A stretch of DNA of 9,330 bases, taken from positions 1-9,330 of the forward strand of contig CAIYZZ010000064.1 in assembly GCA_903930805.1 (NCBI GenBank). The letters run 5' to 3'. Under the pieces are notes generated by a model. That model searched no databases and was not told the origin of the DNA. It saw only the letters and a list, made by a program, of their open reading frames with translations. Below are positions 1 to 6,442 of the stretch, piece after piece (the first letter of the stretch is position 1; every line of letters starts with the position of its first letter). The position numbers and the translations under genes were made by a program. The stretch comes from an uncultured Rhodocyclaceae bacterium. Its GTDB lineage: Bacteria > Pseudomonadota > Gammaproteobacteria > Burkholderiales > Rhodocyclaceae.

Positions 1-143
1 AACGCAGTGTTGCAGTAAAGAATATTCGCGGCGGTATCGGTGATCGAGATACCGATGTCGGCCTGGTCGACGGCTTGTCGATAAACCTCGAACGGGAGGT
101 CGTCAGTCGTCTGCATGTTGGGCAGTTTGGCAACTTTCGACAT
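1..143 (-). CDS. nifL: NifL-like PAS sensor of nitrogen fixation (N-terminal 47 codons only)
   Basis: The first 47 codons of a gene that runs off the left edge. NifL is the flavin- and PAS-containing anti-activator that inhibits NifA in response to oxygen and fixed nitrogen. Seen here: a short N-terminal leader, then at about residues 19-47 the start of a PAS domain, with FEVYRQAVDQADIGISITDT followed by AANILYCNTA. This matches the start of the first (FAD-binding) PAS domain of NifL proteins, which typically read like FRQ-V--A--AISITD--ANILY-N-AF. The ATG at 143 is preceded by a purine-rich GGAGAG about 8 bases upstream. Upstream lie a sigma-54-like promoter and a NifA-type site shared with the divergent rnf operon, which supports the nif assignment. 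With only the N-terminus visible, another PAS sensor kinase cannot be strictly excluded, but the wording and the neighbours favour NifL. Confidence 0.8.
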   Translation of the reverse strand, partial: MSKVAKLPNMQTTDDLPFEVYRQAVDQADIGISITDTAANILYCNTA

Positions 144-183
144 TATTTTTCTCTCCGCTGGAATGAGGGTATGTCGAGCTAAA

Positions 184-198
184 GCAATATCCAAGCCA
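184..198 (-). promoter_or_regulatory. Probable sigma-54 (-24/-12) promoter of nifL
   Basis: Read on the minus strand, this is TGGCTT-N5-TTGC, against the RpoN consensus TGGCAC-N5-TTGC. The GG and GC dinucleotides have exact spacing and the -12 half is perfect. Transcription would start near 173, giving a leader of about 30 bases that contains the GGAGAG ribosome-binding site of nifL. It lies about 50 bp from the TGT-N10-ACA site at 250-265. The -24 half is imperfect (4 of 6), so confidence is moderate. Confidence 0.6.
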
Positions 199-249
199 CT
201 GGCTCAAGCGCTGGAACGGTGCATTAACGACAAATCTGAACGGATGGGT

Positions 250-265
250 TGTCGCGTTTGCAACA
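250..265. promoter_or_regulatory. NifA upstream activator sequence (TGT-N10-ACA)
   Basis: The sequence TGTCGCGTTTGCAACA is a perfect match to the NifA binding consensus TGT-N10-ACA. Its centre is about 112 bp upstream of the predicted rnfG transcription start and about 85 bp upstream of the predicted nifL start. Both distances are in the usual range for enhancer-bound NifA acting on sigma-54 polymerase. The site is palindromic, so one dimer could serve both divergent promoters. I saw no second perfect copy in the 144-373 gap. Confidence 0.75.
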
Positions 266-343
266 AAAGTCGGTTCTGGCGAGACGGCCATATTCGAGTG
301 CATATCCTGCACAGACAATGCGTTGCAGAGGTTTTCACATTGC

Positions 344-358
344 TGGCACGCATTCTGC
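344..358 (+). promoter_or_regulatory. Sigma-54 (-24/-12) promoter of the rnf operon
   Basis: TGGCAC-GCATT-CTGC matches the RpoN consensus TGGCAC-N5-TTGC at 9 of 10 defined positions, with exact spacing between the GG and GC. With the GC at 357-358 as the -12 element, transcription should start near 369-370, only about 4-5 bases before the ATG at 374. A weaker overlapping candidate (329-343, AGGTTT-N5-TTGC) would give a leader of about 20 bases. The activator site at 250-265 is well placed for either. Confidence 0.78.
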
Positions 359-373
359 GAATTGCTCGCCATC

Positions 374-970
374 ATGAGCAAAACCTTTATTCATGGCGTG
401 ATCCTCGGTACCTTCTGTCTCGGCTTCGGGCTGGTGCTGGCGGTAACCGATCGCATGACGGTCGACGACATTGCTGCCCGCGCCCTCGAAGACAAACAGA
501 ACTCGCTGAGCCAGGTTATCCCGGACGAGATTCACGACAACAATCCTGTCACCGACACGCTGGTGATGCAGAACGCGCATGGCAAGGAAATCACCGTCTA
601 TCGCGCCCGCAAGGCCGGCAAGGTGACCGGGGTCGCCTACGAAATCTTCGGTACGGGTTACGCCGGCGAGATGAAGCTGATGATGGGCATCGACGCCGGA
701 GGCAAACTGCTCGGCGTGCGTGCGCTCGCCCACAAGGAAACGCCGGGCCTCGGCGACAAGATCGAGGTGAAGAAGGGCGACTGGATCATGCGCTTTACCG
801 GCCTGTCGCTCGGCGACCCGCCACCCGAACGCTGGAAGGTCAAAAAGGATGGCGGCGAATTCGACCAGTTTGCCGGTGCAACGATCACGCCGCGCGGTGT
901 GGTTGGCGCGATTCGTGGCGGCCTCGATTATTTTGCTGCGAACAAAGACAGGCTGACGGAGGCCAACTGA
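374..970 (+). CDS. rnfG: RnfG, FMN-bearing subunit of the Rnf electron transport complex
   Basis: RnfG is a one-helix membrane subunit whose large domain faces the periplasm and carries a covalently bound FMN. It passes electrons between RnfD and the other Rnf redox centres. The 198-residue product has an N-terminal membrane segment (about residues 6-25), the conserved HKETPGLGDKI stretch (120-130) and the flavinylation motif FAGATIT (166-172), in which Thr172 would be esterified to FMN by ApbE. The reading frame is open back to a TTG at 323, but that start would lie upstream of the sigma-54 promoter. The ATG at 374 gives the family-typical N-terminus MSKTFIHGVILG. No Shine-Dalgarno is visible before it. 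It is the first gene of the operon, and a single base separates its stop from rnfE. Length and motifs look normal. Confidence 0.93.
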   Translation: MSKTFIHGVILGTFCLGFGLVLAVTDRMTVDDIAARALEDKQNSLSQVIPDEIHDNNPVTDTLVMQNAHGKEITVYRARKAGKVTGVAYEIFGTGYAGEMKLMMGIDAGGKLLGVRALAHKETPGLGDKIEVKKGDWIMRFTGLSLGDPPPERWKVKKDGGEFDQFAGATITPRGVVGAIRGGLDYFAANKDRLTEAN

Positions 971-971
971 A

Positions 972-1649
972 ATGGCGACGAGCAACTATAAAACCATCGT
1001 CAAGGACGGCCTCTGGGACAACAACGGCGTCTTCAGCATGCTGCTGGGCATGTGCCCGGCGATGGCCATGACCACCAGTGCCACCAACGGCTTCGGCATG
1101 GGCGTGGCCACGGCGGTGGTGATGGCCGCATCGAGCCTGCTGGTCGCTGTCTTCCGCAAGTGGATCACCCAGGAAGTGCGCATTCCCGTGTTCATCCTCA
1201 TCGTCGCCGCCATGGTGACGTTGGTGGATCTGGCAATGAATGCCTGGATGCACGAACTCTACAAGGTGCTCGGCCTGTTCATTCCCCTGATCGTTTCCAA
1301 CTGCCTGCCGCTGGCGCGGCTCGAAGCCTTCGCCGCCAAGCAGCCGGCGCTGCCGTCCTTCCTCGATGGCCTGTTCATGGGGTTGGGCTTTACCATCGCG
1401 CTGACGGCGATTGGCGCGGTGCGCGAAATCACCGGCAACGGCACCCTGTTCGCCGACGCCTCGTTGTTGCTCGGCCCCGCCTTCAAGGCCATCGAGATGC
1501 GCATCCTGCCGGCCGACATGGGCGTACTGATGATGATCCTGCCGCCGGGCGGTTTCCTCGTCACCGGCCTGCTGGTGGTGGTCAAACGCCTGTTCGACCT
1601 GCGCGCCGGCAAGGAAATCCAGATGGGTGGAGCGCACAGTGTCGCCTGA
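972..1649 (+). CDS. rnfE: RnfE, integral membrane subunit of the Rnf complex
   Basis: RnfE is a six-helix membrane protein of the NqrD/RnfE family. Together with RnfA it forms the membrane core, where a [2Fe-2S] cluster held by cysteines from both proteins is thought to carry electrons across the membrane. The 225-residue product shows the two half-helix motifs of the family: LLGMCPAMAMTTSATNG (residues 24-40, Cys28) and LFIPLIVSNCLPLARLEAFA (102-121, Cys111). The rest is strongly hydrophobic, and a positively charged C-terminal end follows the last helix. The start at 972 is set by a good GGAGG at 958-962 inside the end of rnfG. The 3' end overlaps the GTG start of the next gene, suggesting coupled translation. 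It is similar to rnfA further down, as expected for these paralogues, and differs from it in the cysteine-motif wording. Confidence 0.95.
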   Translation: MATSNYKTIVKDGLWDNNGVFSMLLGMCPAMAMTTSATNGFGMGVATAVVMAASSLLVAVFRKWITQEVRIPVFILIVAAMVTLVDLAMNAWMHELYKVLGLFIPLIVSNCLPLARLEAFAAKQPALPSFLDGLFMGLGFTIALTAIGAVREITGNGTLFADASLLLGPAFKAIEMRILPADMGVLMMILPPGGFLVTGLLVVVKRLFDLRAGKEIQMGGAHSVA

Positions 1650-2118
1650 TTCGCACACCATAGAAGGCATCGCGCGCGTCGTGCGCGTTGAGGGCGACTT
1701 GGCTTGGTTCGAACCGGAGCAGACAACGAGCTGTGGCCATTGCGCATCGAGTGGCAGCTGTGTCGGTGGTGCGTCGAATGGCATCGGCAGCATCGCCAGC
1801 CGCATCGAGCTACGTCGCTTTTCCCTCGCTAACCCGGCGCACTTGCGGGTGGGCGAACGCGTGGTGGTCGGCGTCGATGACCGGGCGCTGATCAAGGGTG
1901 CGCTGACCGCCTACGCCCTGCCGCTGCTCACCGCCCTGACGGCGGGCGGCCTCGCGCAGGAAGCCGCCGGCAATGATCTCGTCACGATGGCCGCCATGGT
2001 CTCCGGACTGTTCTTCGGCCTGGTGGTGGCGCGCATTGTGGCACGCCATCTGTCAGCGCGCGGTGAGTTGGCGCCACGCTTCCTGCGTCGGGCAAGCCCC
2101 GGTGAAACTTGTAGCTAA
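1639..2118 (+). CDS. rseC: RseC/MucC-family membrane protein (SoxR-reducing system accessory)
   Basis: The family is named from the E. coli RseC protein, which works with the Rsx (Rnf) complex in reducing the SoxR iron-sulfur sensor and is also linked to sigma-E control. The 159-residue product has an N-terminal soluble part opening IEGIARVVRVEGDLAWFE. A cysteine cluster C-x2-C-x5-C follows (Cys32, Cys35, Cys41), and then two membrane helices (about 85-107 and 113-137). This is the standard RseC layout. I chose the GTG at 1639 because GGTGGAG (1626-1632) sits six bases upstream. A GTG at 1627 is in frame but would remove that site. The start overlaps the end of rnfE. Placement inside the operon suggests a role in assembling or tuning Rnf rather than a stress-sigma role, but that is inference. 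Confidence 0.85.
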   Translation: MSPDSHTIEGIARVVRVEGDLAWFEPEQTTSCGHCASSGSCVGGASNGIGSIASRIELRRFSLANPAHLRVGERVVVGVDDRALIKGALTAYALPLLTALTAGGLAQEAAGNDLVTMAAMVSGLFFGLVVARIVARHLSARGELAPRFLRRASPGETCS

Positions 2119-2127
2119 GGACCGAGC

Positions 2128-2709
2128 ATGAAAGACTTCGCATTGATGATGATCGGCGCGGCTTTGGTGAATAACGTCATCCTCGCCCGTTTCCTCGGCC
2201 TCTGTTCGTTCATGGGCGTCACCACGCGCATCGACACCGCCGCCGGCATGGGCCTGGCGACGACCTTTGTCATCACCGTGTCGTCGATGGCTGACTGGGC
2301 CGTCCAGCATTACCTGCTCGATGCCTACGATCTTGGCTACCTGCGCACCGTCACTTTCATCCTCGTCATTGCCAGCGCGGTGCAATTCACCGAGCTGACT
2401 ATCCGCAAGGTTTCGCCCAGCCTGTTCCAGATGCTCGGCATCTATCTGCCGTTGATCACCACCAACTGTGCAGTGCTCGGCGTCGCCTTACTGTTGGTCG
2501 AAGGCCGCATGAGCTTTATCGGCTCCACGTTGTTCGCCTTTGCTTCCTCGCTTGGCTACAGCCTGGTGATGGTCATTTTCGCCGGCCTGCGCGAACGGCT
2601 GGCCCTGGCGCAAGTACCGCGCCTGTTTGCCGGCCCGCCGATCGGTTTCATCGTCGCCAGCCTGCTGGCGATGGCCTTCATGGGTTTTTCCGGCATCAGC
2701 ACGGGTTAA
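2128..2709 (+). CDS. rnfA: RnfA, integral membrane subunit of the Rnf complex
   Basis: RnfA is the partner of RnfE in the membrane core of Rnf, a six-helix protein of the NqrE/RnfA family that supplies cysteines for the intramembrane [2Fe-2S] cluster. The 193-residue product has the hallmark [17 protein letters not shown] (residues 15-31, Cys26) and [19 protein letters not shown] (103-121, Cys114). These are inverted-topology repeats of the same motif. The length is normal for the family and no break is visible. The start at 2128 follows the rseC-like stop by nine bases, with AGGA just before it. The next gene, rnfB, begins 19 bases after its stop. Confidence 0.96.
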   Translation: MKDFALMMIGAALVNNVILARFLGLCSFMGVTTRIDTAAGMGLATTFVITVSSMADWAVQHYLLDAYDLGYLRTVTFILVIASAVQFTELTIRKVSPSLFQMLGIYLPLITTNCAVLGVALLLVEGRMSFIGSTLFAFASSLGYSLVMVIFAGLRERLALAQVPRLFAGPPIGFIVASLLAMAFMGFSGISTG

Positions 2710-2728
2710 TGGAAATGGAGACAACAGC

Positions 2729-3262
2729 ATGTTGATCGCAGTCGGCAGTCTCGCCGTGATGGGCCTGGCCCTGGGTGGTGTGCTGGGCGTGGCAGCACGT
2801 TATCTCGCCGTCGAGGAAAATCCTATCGAGGCCGAATTGCAGGCCATGCTGCCCGGCTCGCAGTGCGGCCAGTGCGGCTTCGTCGGCTGCGCGCAGGCGG
2901 CCGCCGCGTTGGCAAAGCACGAAGCGCCGGTCACCTTGTGTCCGCCGGGAGGCAAGGCGCTCGCGGAAGCTCTTGCCGCCAAGCTGGGGATCAAGGCCGA
3001 TCTTTCCGGTGTCGCTGACACGGGGCCTCAGCTCGCAACGGTTGCCGAGGAAATCTGCACCGGCTGTTGCCGCTGCCTGAAGGTTTGCCCTACCGACGCG
3101 ATCATCGGCGCCGCCAAGCAGATCCACAATGTCATTCGCGAAGCCTGTACCGGCTGCGGCGCCTGCGTCGAGCGCTGTCCGACCGAAGCGATGACCATGG
3201 TGCCGGTGCCCATCACGCTGCAGCACTGGGTGTGGCCGAAACCTGTCGTGGCAGTCGCCTAA
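2729..3262 (+). CDS. rnfB: RnfB, iron-sulfur subunit of the Rnf complex
   Basis: RnfB is the peripheral iron-sulfur subunit thought to exchange electrons with ferredoxin on the cytoplasmic side. The 177-residue product has one N-terminal membrane anchor (about residues 3-25). Next comes the 4Fe-4S domain with Cys46, Cys49, Cys54 and Cys71 (C-x2-C-x4-C, then C). Two ferredoxin-type [4Fe-4S] motifs follow: Cys110/113/116/120 ([15 protein letters not shown]) and Cys140/143/146/150 ([15 protein letters not shown]). All ligands are present. The compact size matches proteobacterial RnfB, not the longer clostridial forms with extra ferredoxin repeats. The frame is open upstream to 2627, but the ATG at 2729 gives the anchor directly and has GGAG eight bases before it. 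Confidence 0.96.
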   Translation: MLIAVGSLAVMGLALGGVLGVAARYLAVEENPIEAELQAMLPGSQCGQCGFVGCAQAAAALAKHEAPVTLCPPGGKALAEALAAKLGIKADLSGVADTGPQLATVAEEICTGCCRCLKVCPTDAIIGAAKQIHNVIREACTGCGACVERCPTEAMTMVPVPITLQHWVWPKPVVAVA

Positions 3263-3272
3263 GGAAAACACC

Positions 3273-4781
3273 ATGGGATTCTTCGAACGCATCTTCAAGG
3301 AACCGCGCTGGGGCGTGCATCCCGACGACCACAAACGTCCGGCCGCCGACATGCCGCTGCGCACCTTGCCGCCGCCGGCCCGTCTCTATATGCCGCTCCA
3401 CCAACACGTCGGCGGCGCGGCACGCCCTATCGTGCTGGTGGGGCAGAAAGTCCTCAAGGGCGAATTGCTCGCCGATGCGCAGGGCAATATCTCGGCGCCG
3501 ATCCATGCGCCGGTATCGGGCACGATCAGCGCCATCGGCGAGGTTACCGCGCCGCATCCGTCCGGTTTGGGCTTCGCCGCCATCACCATCGACAACGATT
3601 TCGCCGATCGCTGGATAGACACCGATCCGGCCGCCGATCCCTTCGCGCTGTCACCTGAAGAAATCGCCAGGCGCACCGGCAGGGCCGGCGTGGTCGGCCT
3701 CGGCGGCGCCACCTTCCCGGCGGCCATCAAATTCGCGCTCGGCAAGCGCTTGCAGGTCGGCACCCTGATCGTCAATGGCGGTGAGTGCGAACCCTACCTC
3801 TCGTCCGACGACCGCATCATGCGCGACCACGCGGATCAGGTCGTCGACGGCGCACGCATCGTCATGCACGCCATTGGCGCGCACGAAGCGCTGGTCGGCA
3901 TCGAGGACAACAAGCCCGAGGCTATCGCGGCAATGCGTAAAGCTGCCGAGGCTTTTCCCGAGGTGAAGATCCGGCCGGTGCCGGCGCGCTATCCGATGGG
4001 CTCGGACAAGCAGTTGATCCAGACCCTCACCGGCAAGGAGGTGCCGGCCGATGCCCGCGCCGCAGAAGTTGGCGTGCTGGTGCATAACGTCTCGACCTGC
4101 GCGGCCGTGCATAAGGCGATTCGTCTCGGTCAGCCGCTGGTCGAACGCATCGTCACGATCAACGGCGGTGCGGTGGCGAAACCCGGCAACATTTTTGCTC
4201 CGCTGGGTACGCTGGTCGATGAACTGCTCGCCTTCACCGGCCTCGTGGAAACGCCGTCCCGGCTGATTCTCGGTGGACCTATGATGGGCGTGCCGCTGCT
4301 CCACGGGCGCATTCCGCTCGTCAAGGGTGCGAGCGGCATATTGGCTTTTGACGCGCTGGAAGCGGCGATTCCCGAGGCCGGCCCCTGCATCCGCTGCGGT
4401 AGTTGTACCCGCGCTTGCCCGATGGGCCTGTTGCCCATCGAGATGGCCGCGCATATTCGCGCCGGTGATCTCGATGGCGCCGTTGGCTTCCACCTGAGCG
4501 ACTGTATCTCCTGTGGCTGCTGCGCCTATGTCTGCCCGTCGCACATACCGCTGGTCCAGTATTTCAGCCATGCCAAGGGCGAACTGATGACCAGGGAGCG
4601 TGCCAAGTTGCGCAGCGAAGCCACACGCCGTCTGGCCGAGGCGCGCGTCGAACGTGTCGAACGCGAAACTCGCGAAAAAGCCGAAGCTGCCGCGCGCCGC
4701 AAGGCCGAGCGTGATGCCGCCAAGGCCAAGGCCGCTGTCGAGGCTGCTGCCGCAGCACAGCCAGAAGGAGAAATCGCATGA
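3273..4781 (+). CDS. rnfC: RnfC, NADH-oxidising subunit of the Rnf complex
   Basis: RnfC is the peripheral subunit that binds NADH and FMN and feeds or accepts electrons through two [4Fe-4S] clusters. In 502 residues it shows, in order: an N-terminal RnfC barrel-like region; the nucleotide/flavin domain related to NuoF, with GLGGATFPAAIKF (142-154), NGGECEPYLSSDD (168-180) and MGSDKQLIQTLTGKEVP (242-258); a soluble ligand-binding region; and then two cluster motifs, Cys372/375/378/382 and Cys411/414/417/421. The C-terminal tail (about 440-502) is a charged Ala/Arg/Lys/Glu-rich helix, probably coiled coil, of moderate length compared with the very long tails of some gammaproteobacterial RnfC. 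AAGGA precedes the start. The gene overlaps rnfD by four bases (ATGA). Confidence 0.97.
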   Translation: MGFFERIFKEPRWGVHPDDHKRPAADMPLRTLPPPARLYMPLHQHVGGAARPIVLVGQKVLKGELLADAQGNISAPIHAPVSGTISAIGEVTAPHPSGLGFAAITIDNDFADRWIDTDPAADPFALSPEEIARRTGRAGVVGLGGATFPAAIKFALGKRLQVGTLIVNGGECEPYLSSDDRIMRDHADQVVDGARIVMHAIGAHEALVGIEDNKPEAIAAMRKAAEAFPEVKIRPVPARYPMGSDKQLIQTLTGKEVPADARAAEVGVLVHNVSTCAAVHKAIRLGQPLVERIVTINGGAVAKPGNIFAPLGTLVDELLAFTGLVETPSRLILGGPMMGVPLLHGRIPLVKGASGILAFDALEAAIPEAGPCIRCGSCTRACPMGLLPIEMAAHIRAGDLDGAVGFHLSDCISCGCCAYVCPSHIPLVQYFSHAKGELMTRERAKLRSEATRRLAEARVERVERETREKAEAAARRKAERDAAKAKAAVEAAAAAQPEGEIA

Positions 4782-5854
4782 GCCTGGATTCGATCGCCAC
4801 GCCGGTTTCGGCTCCGCATACGACAACATCGAACACCGTTTCGCGCGTCATGGTCACCGTAATGGCAGCGCTGGCGCCGGCCACGTTGTTCGGTTTCTGG
4901 CTCTATGGCTGGCCAGCCATCTATCTCTGGATCATCACGGTGGCAGCTGCCCTGTTCGGTGAGGCAATCTGTCTGCGCCTGATGGAACGACCGGTCAAGC
5001 CCGTCCTGCTGGATGGTTCGGCAGCATTGACCGGCTGGCTGCTGGCGCTTTCCCTGCCGCCTTGGGCGCCTTGGTGGATCGGTGTTTTGGGCGGCTTATT
5101 TGCTACGGTATTGAGCAAGCAGGTATTCGGCGGGCTTGGCCAGAATCTGTTCAACCCGGCCATGGTGGCGCGGGTTGCCCTGTTGATCTCCTTCCCGGTG
5201 CAGATGACCTCCTGGGTCGGGCCGCTGCCGCTCGATGCGGTCGCCGCGCCGGGGCCGCTCGCCGGGCTGCTGATCACCTTCAAGGGTATTCCGCCGGCGC
5301 TGGATGCGATGGCCAGCGCTTCGTTGCTCGGCTTCGCGAAGACCGAAATGTCGCGTGGCATCGATCTGCTCCAGTCACTGACGCAAGCCCCGGCGCTGAG
5401 CTGGCTGGGCAGTCGACCCGGCAGCCTGGGCGAAACCGCAGGTTGGCTCATCGCGGCCGGCGGCGTGGTCATGATGGCTATGCGCATCATTACCTGGCAC
5501 ATCCCAGTGGCGATGCTGCTGGGCATTGCCCTGCCGGCGGCCATCCTGCACGCTGTCGATCCGGCGCATTACATGGCGGCCACGACCCATGTTTTCTCGG
5601 GCGGCGCTCTGCTGGGTGCTTTCTTCATCGCCACCGACTATGTCACCTCACCCAATACCCCGCGCGGCCAGCTGATTTTCGGCGCCGGCTGCGGTCTGCT
5701 GACCTGGGTGATCCGCACCTGGGCCGGCTATCCGGAGGGCGTTGCTTTCGCGGTGCTGCTGATGAACGGGCTGACCCCGATCATTGACAGCTACGTCAAG
5801 CCGCGCATCTACGGCCGCGACCGCAAGGGCGCTGCCCTGGAGCCCGTCAAGTAA
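4778..5854 (+). CDS. rnfD: RnfD, membrane flavoprotein subunit of the Rnf complex
   Basis: RnfD is a polytopic NqrB/RnfD-family membrane subunit that carries FMN and takes part in ion translocation. The 358-residue product has an N-terminal cytoplasmic stretch, many membrane helices and the conserved GGLGQNLFNPAMVARVALL (118-136). Near the C-terminus it has FSGGALLGAFFIATDYVTSP (273-292) and GYPEGVAFAVLLMN (317-330). The segment that normally holds the FMN-accepting threonine (E. coli RsxD: DGISQATPL) reads LDAMASASLLGF (175-186). The acceptor position is therefore Ser182, encoded TCG, not Thr. An upstream look-alike, LDAVAAPGPL (152-161), has no Thr or Ser at all. AAGGAG at 4765-4770 sets the start, which overlaps the rnfC stop. 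Apart from the acceptor residue the protein looks intact. Confidence 0.95.
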   Translation: MSLDSIATPVSAPHTTTSNTVSRVMVTVMAALAPATLFGFWLYGWPAIYLWIITVAAALFGEAICLRLMERPVKPVLLDGSAALTGWLLALSLPPWAPWWIGVLGGLFATVLSKQVFGGLGQNLFNPAMVARVALLISFPVQMTSWVGPLPLDAVAAPGPLAGLLITFKGIPPALDAMASASLLGFAKTEMSRGIDLLQSLTQAPALSWLGSRPGSLGETAGWLIAAGGVVMMAMRIITWHIPVAMLLGIALPAAILHAVDPAHYMAATTHVFSGGALLGAFFIATDYVTSPNTPRGQLIFGAGCGLLTWVIRTWAGYPEGVAFAVLLMNGLTPIIDSYVKPRIYGRDRKGAALEPVK

Positions 5855-5866
5855 AGGAAGCATGAC

Positions 5867-6142
5867 ATGCAAATCGGCGTTGCCTATTCCGAACCCCTGA
5901 AACAAATCTGGCTGAACATCGAGGTTCCCGACGACGCGACCGTGGTAGCGGCCATCGAGAAATCCGGCATCCTGAAGATGTTTCCCCACATCGATATCGC
6001 CACGCAAAAAGTGGGTATCTTCGGCCGACTGGTGAAGCTTGATGCTGCCTTGCGCGCCGGCGACCGCATCGAGATTTATCGTCCCATCATCTGCGATCCG
6101 CTGACCGTGCCGCGCCGCGATAGTGCCGGCGACGACGAATAA
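5867..6142 (+). CDS. rnfH: RnfH, ubiquitin-fold (UPF0125) protein
   Basis: A small soluble protein of the RnfH/UPF0125 family with a beta-grasp (ubiquitin-like) fold, regularly found at the end of nif-linked rnf operons. Its biochemical role is not established. In other organisms the same family occurs away from rnf, next to ratA and smpB. The 91-residue product has the family core VAYSEP----WLNIEVPDDATVVAAIEKSGI, then FPHIDIATQKVGIFGRLVKL (39-58) and LRAGDRIEIYRPIICDP (62-78). AGGAAG (5855-5860) six bases before the ATG at 5867 selects this start over the out-of-frame ATG at 5862. It is the last clear gene of the operon. I saw no convincing intrinsic terminator directly after it. Confidence 0.93.
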   Translation: MQIGVAYSEPLKQIWLNIEVPDDATVVAAIEKSGILKMFPHIDIATQKVGIFGRLVKLDAALRAGDRIEIYRPIICDPLTVPRRDSAGDDE

Positions 6143-6162
6143 TTTCTGGTTGAAAGACCGAG

Positions 6163-6258
6163 ATGCCGCTGCCCTGCCTACAGGACGGCACGGTGACGGT
6201 GGTGGCAAATGCGACGACGACCGAAGCGCAGGTGCGCGCGGCACTGGGTCTGGGCTAG
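6163..6258 (+). CDS. Possible 31-residue ORF after rnfH (unidentified)
   Basis: A short open frame starting 20 bases after the rnfH stop and reading MPLPCLQDGTVTVVANATTT followed by EAQVRAALGLG, then TAG and, three bases later, TAA. I do not recognise it. Codon choice is GC-rich like the rnf genes and unlike the following diguanylate cyclase. That would fit either the last small gene of the rnf operon or the stump of a longer gene cut by the rearrangement whose 24-bp inverted repeat starts 12 bases after the stop. The upstream region (GAAAGACCGAG) is only a weak ribosome-binding site. It may equally be untranslated. Confidence 0.25.
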   Translation: MPLPCLQDGTVTVVANATTTEAQVRAALGLG

Positions 6259-6261
6259 TAA

Positions 6262-6285
6262 GCCAGCAGAAAAGTCGGCGCTGGC
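6262..6285. other. Weak hairpin downstream of rnfH
   Basis: GCCAGC (6262-6267) and GCTGGC (6280-6285) can form a six-bp stem with a 12-base loop. There is no T-run after it on either strand, so it is at most a weak 3'-end structure shared by the convergent transcripts. It overlaps the left copy of the 24-bp inverted repeat, and the right copy does not keep the first arm, so the stem may be chance. Confidence 0.2.
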
Positions 6286-6293
6286 GGGACGGC
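6270..6293 (+). repeat. Left copy of a 24-bp inverted repeat flanking the diguanylate cyclase block
   Basis: The 24 bases beginning AAAAGTCGGCGCTGG are repeated without mismatch, in the opposite orientation, at 8960-8983. In both places the repeat starts about 6-12 bases after the stop codon of a GC-rich reading frame (the small ORF on the plus strand here, draT on the minus strand there). The block between the copies is about 2.67 kb and holds the lower-GC diguanylate cyclase gene. No transposase is present inside. Confidence 0.8.
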
Positions 6294-6442
6294 AGGATTG
6301 TGCCCATAAGCGACATAACACATGCGCATACTCAATGGAGGCTTCCGGAGTGGACCGGCCCATCACCGCTGGGTTGAAAATTTATGCTGCTACGGCGAAC
6401 ATCGACACCCGCCACAATCCGGTTATTCAGGTAGAGCCAAGC

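Noticed and set aside
115..1071. 318-codon plus-strand frame across the regulatory gap and rnfG
   Set aside because: It is Arg-rich shadow sequence, overlapping the true rnfG frame and the nifL start. It has no family resemblance.
885..1895. 336-codon open frame on the minus strand opposite rnfE and the rseC-like gene
   Set aside because: The His/Gln/Arg-rich product is typical of reading a membrane-protein gene backwards. The plus strand carries clear rnfE and RseC-family sequences.
3651..4829. 392-codon open frame on the minus strand opposite rnfC
   Set aside because: It is an antisense by-product of GC-rich codon bias in rnfC. It has low-complexity composition, no recognisable domain and no ribosome-binding logic, while rnfC on the plus strand is unmistakable.
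5228..5257. LDAVAAPGPL (RnfD 152-161) as the flavinylation motif
   Set aside because: It resembles D-x-x-(S/T)-x-A-T-P-L in outline but has Pro-Gly where Ala-Thr should be. The later LDAMASASLL fits the spacing and the following F-x-K pattern better.
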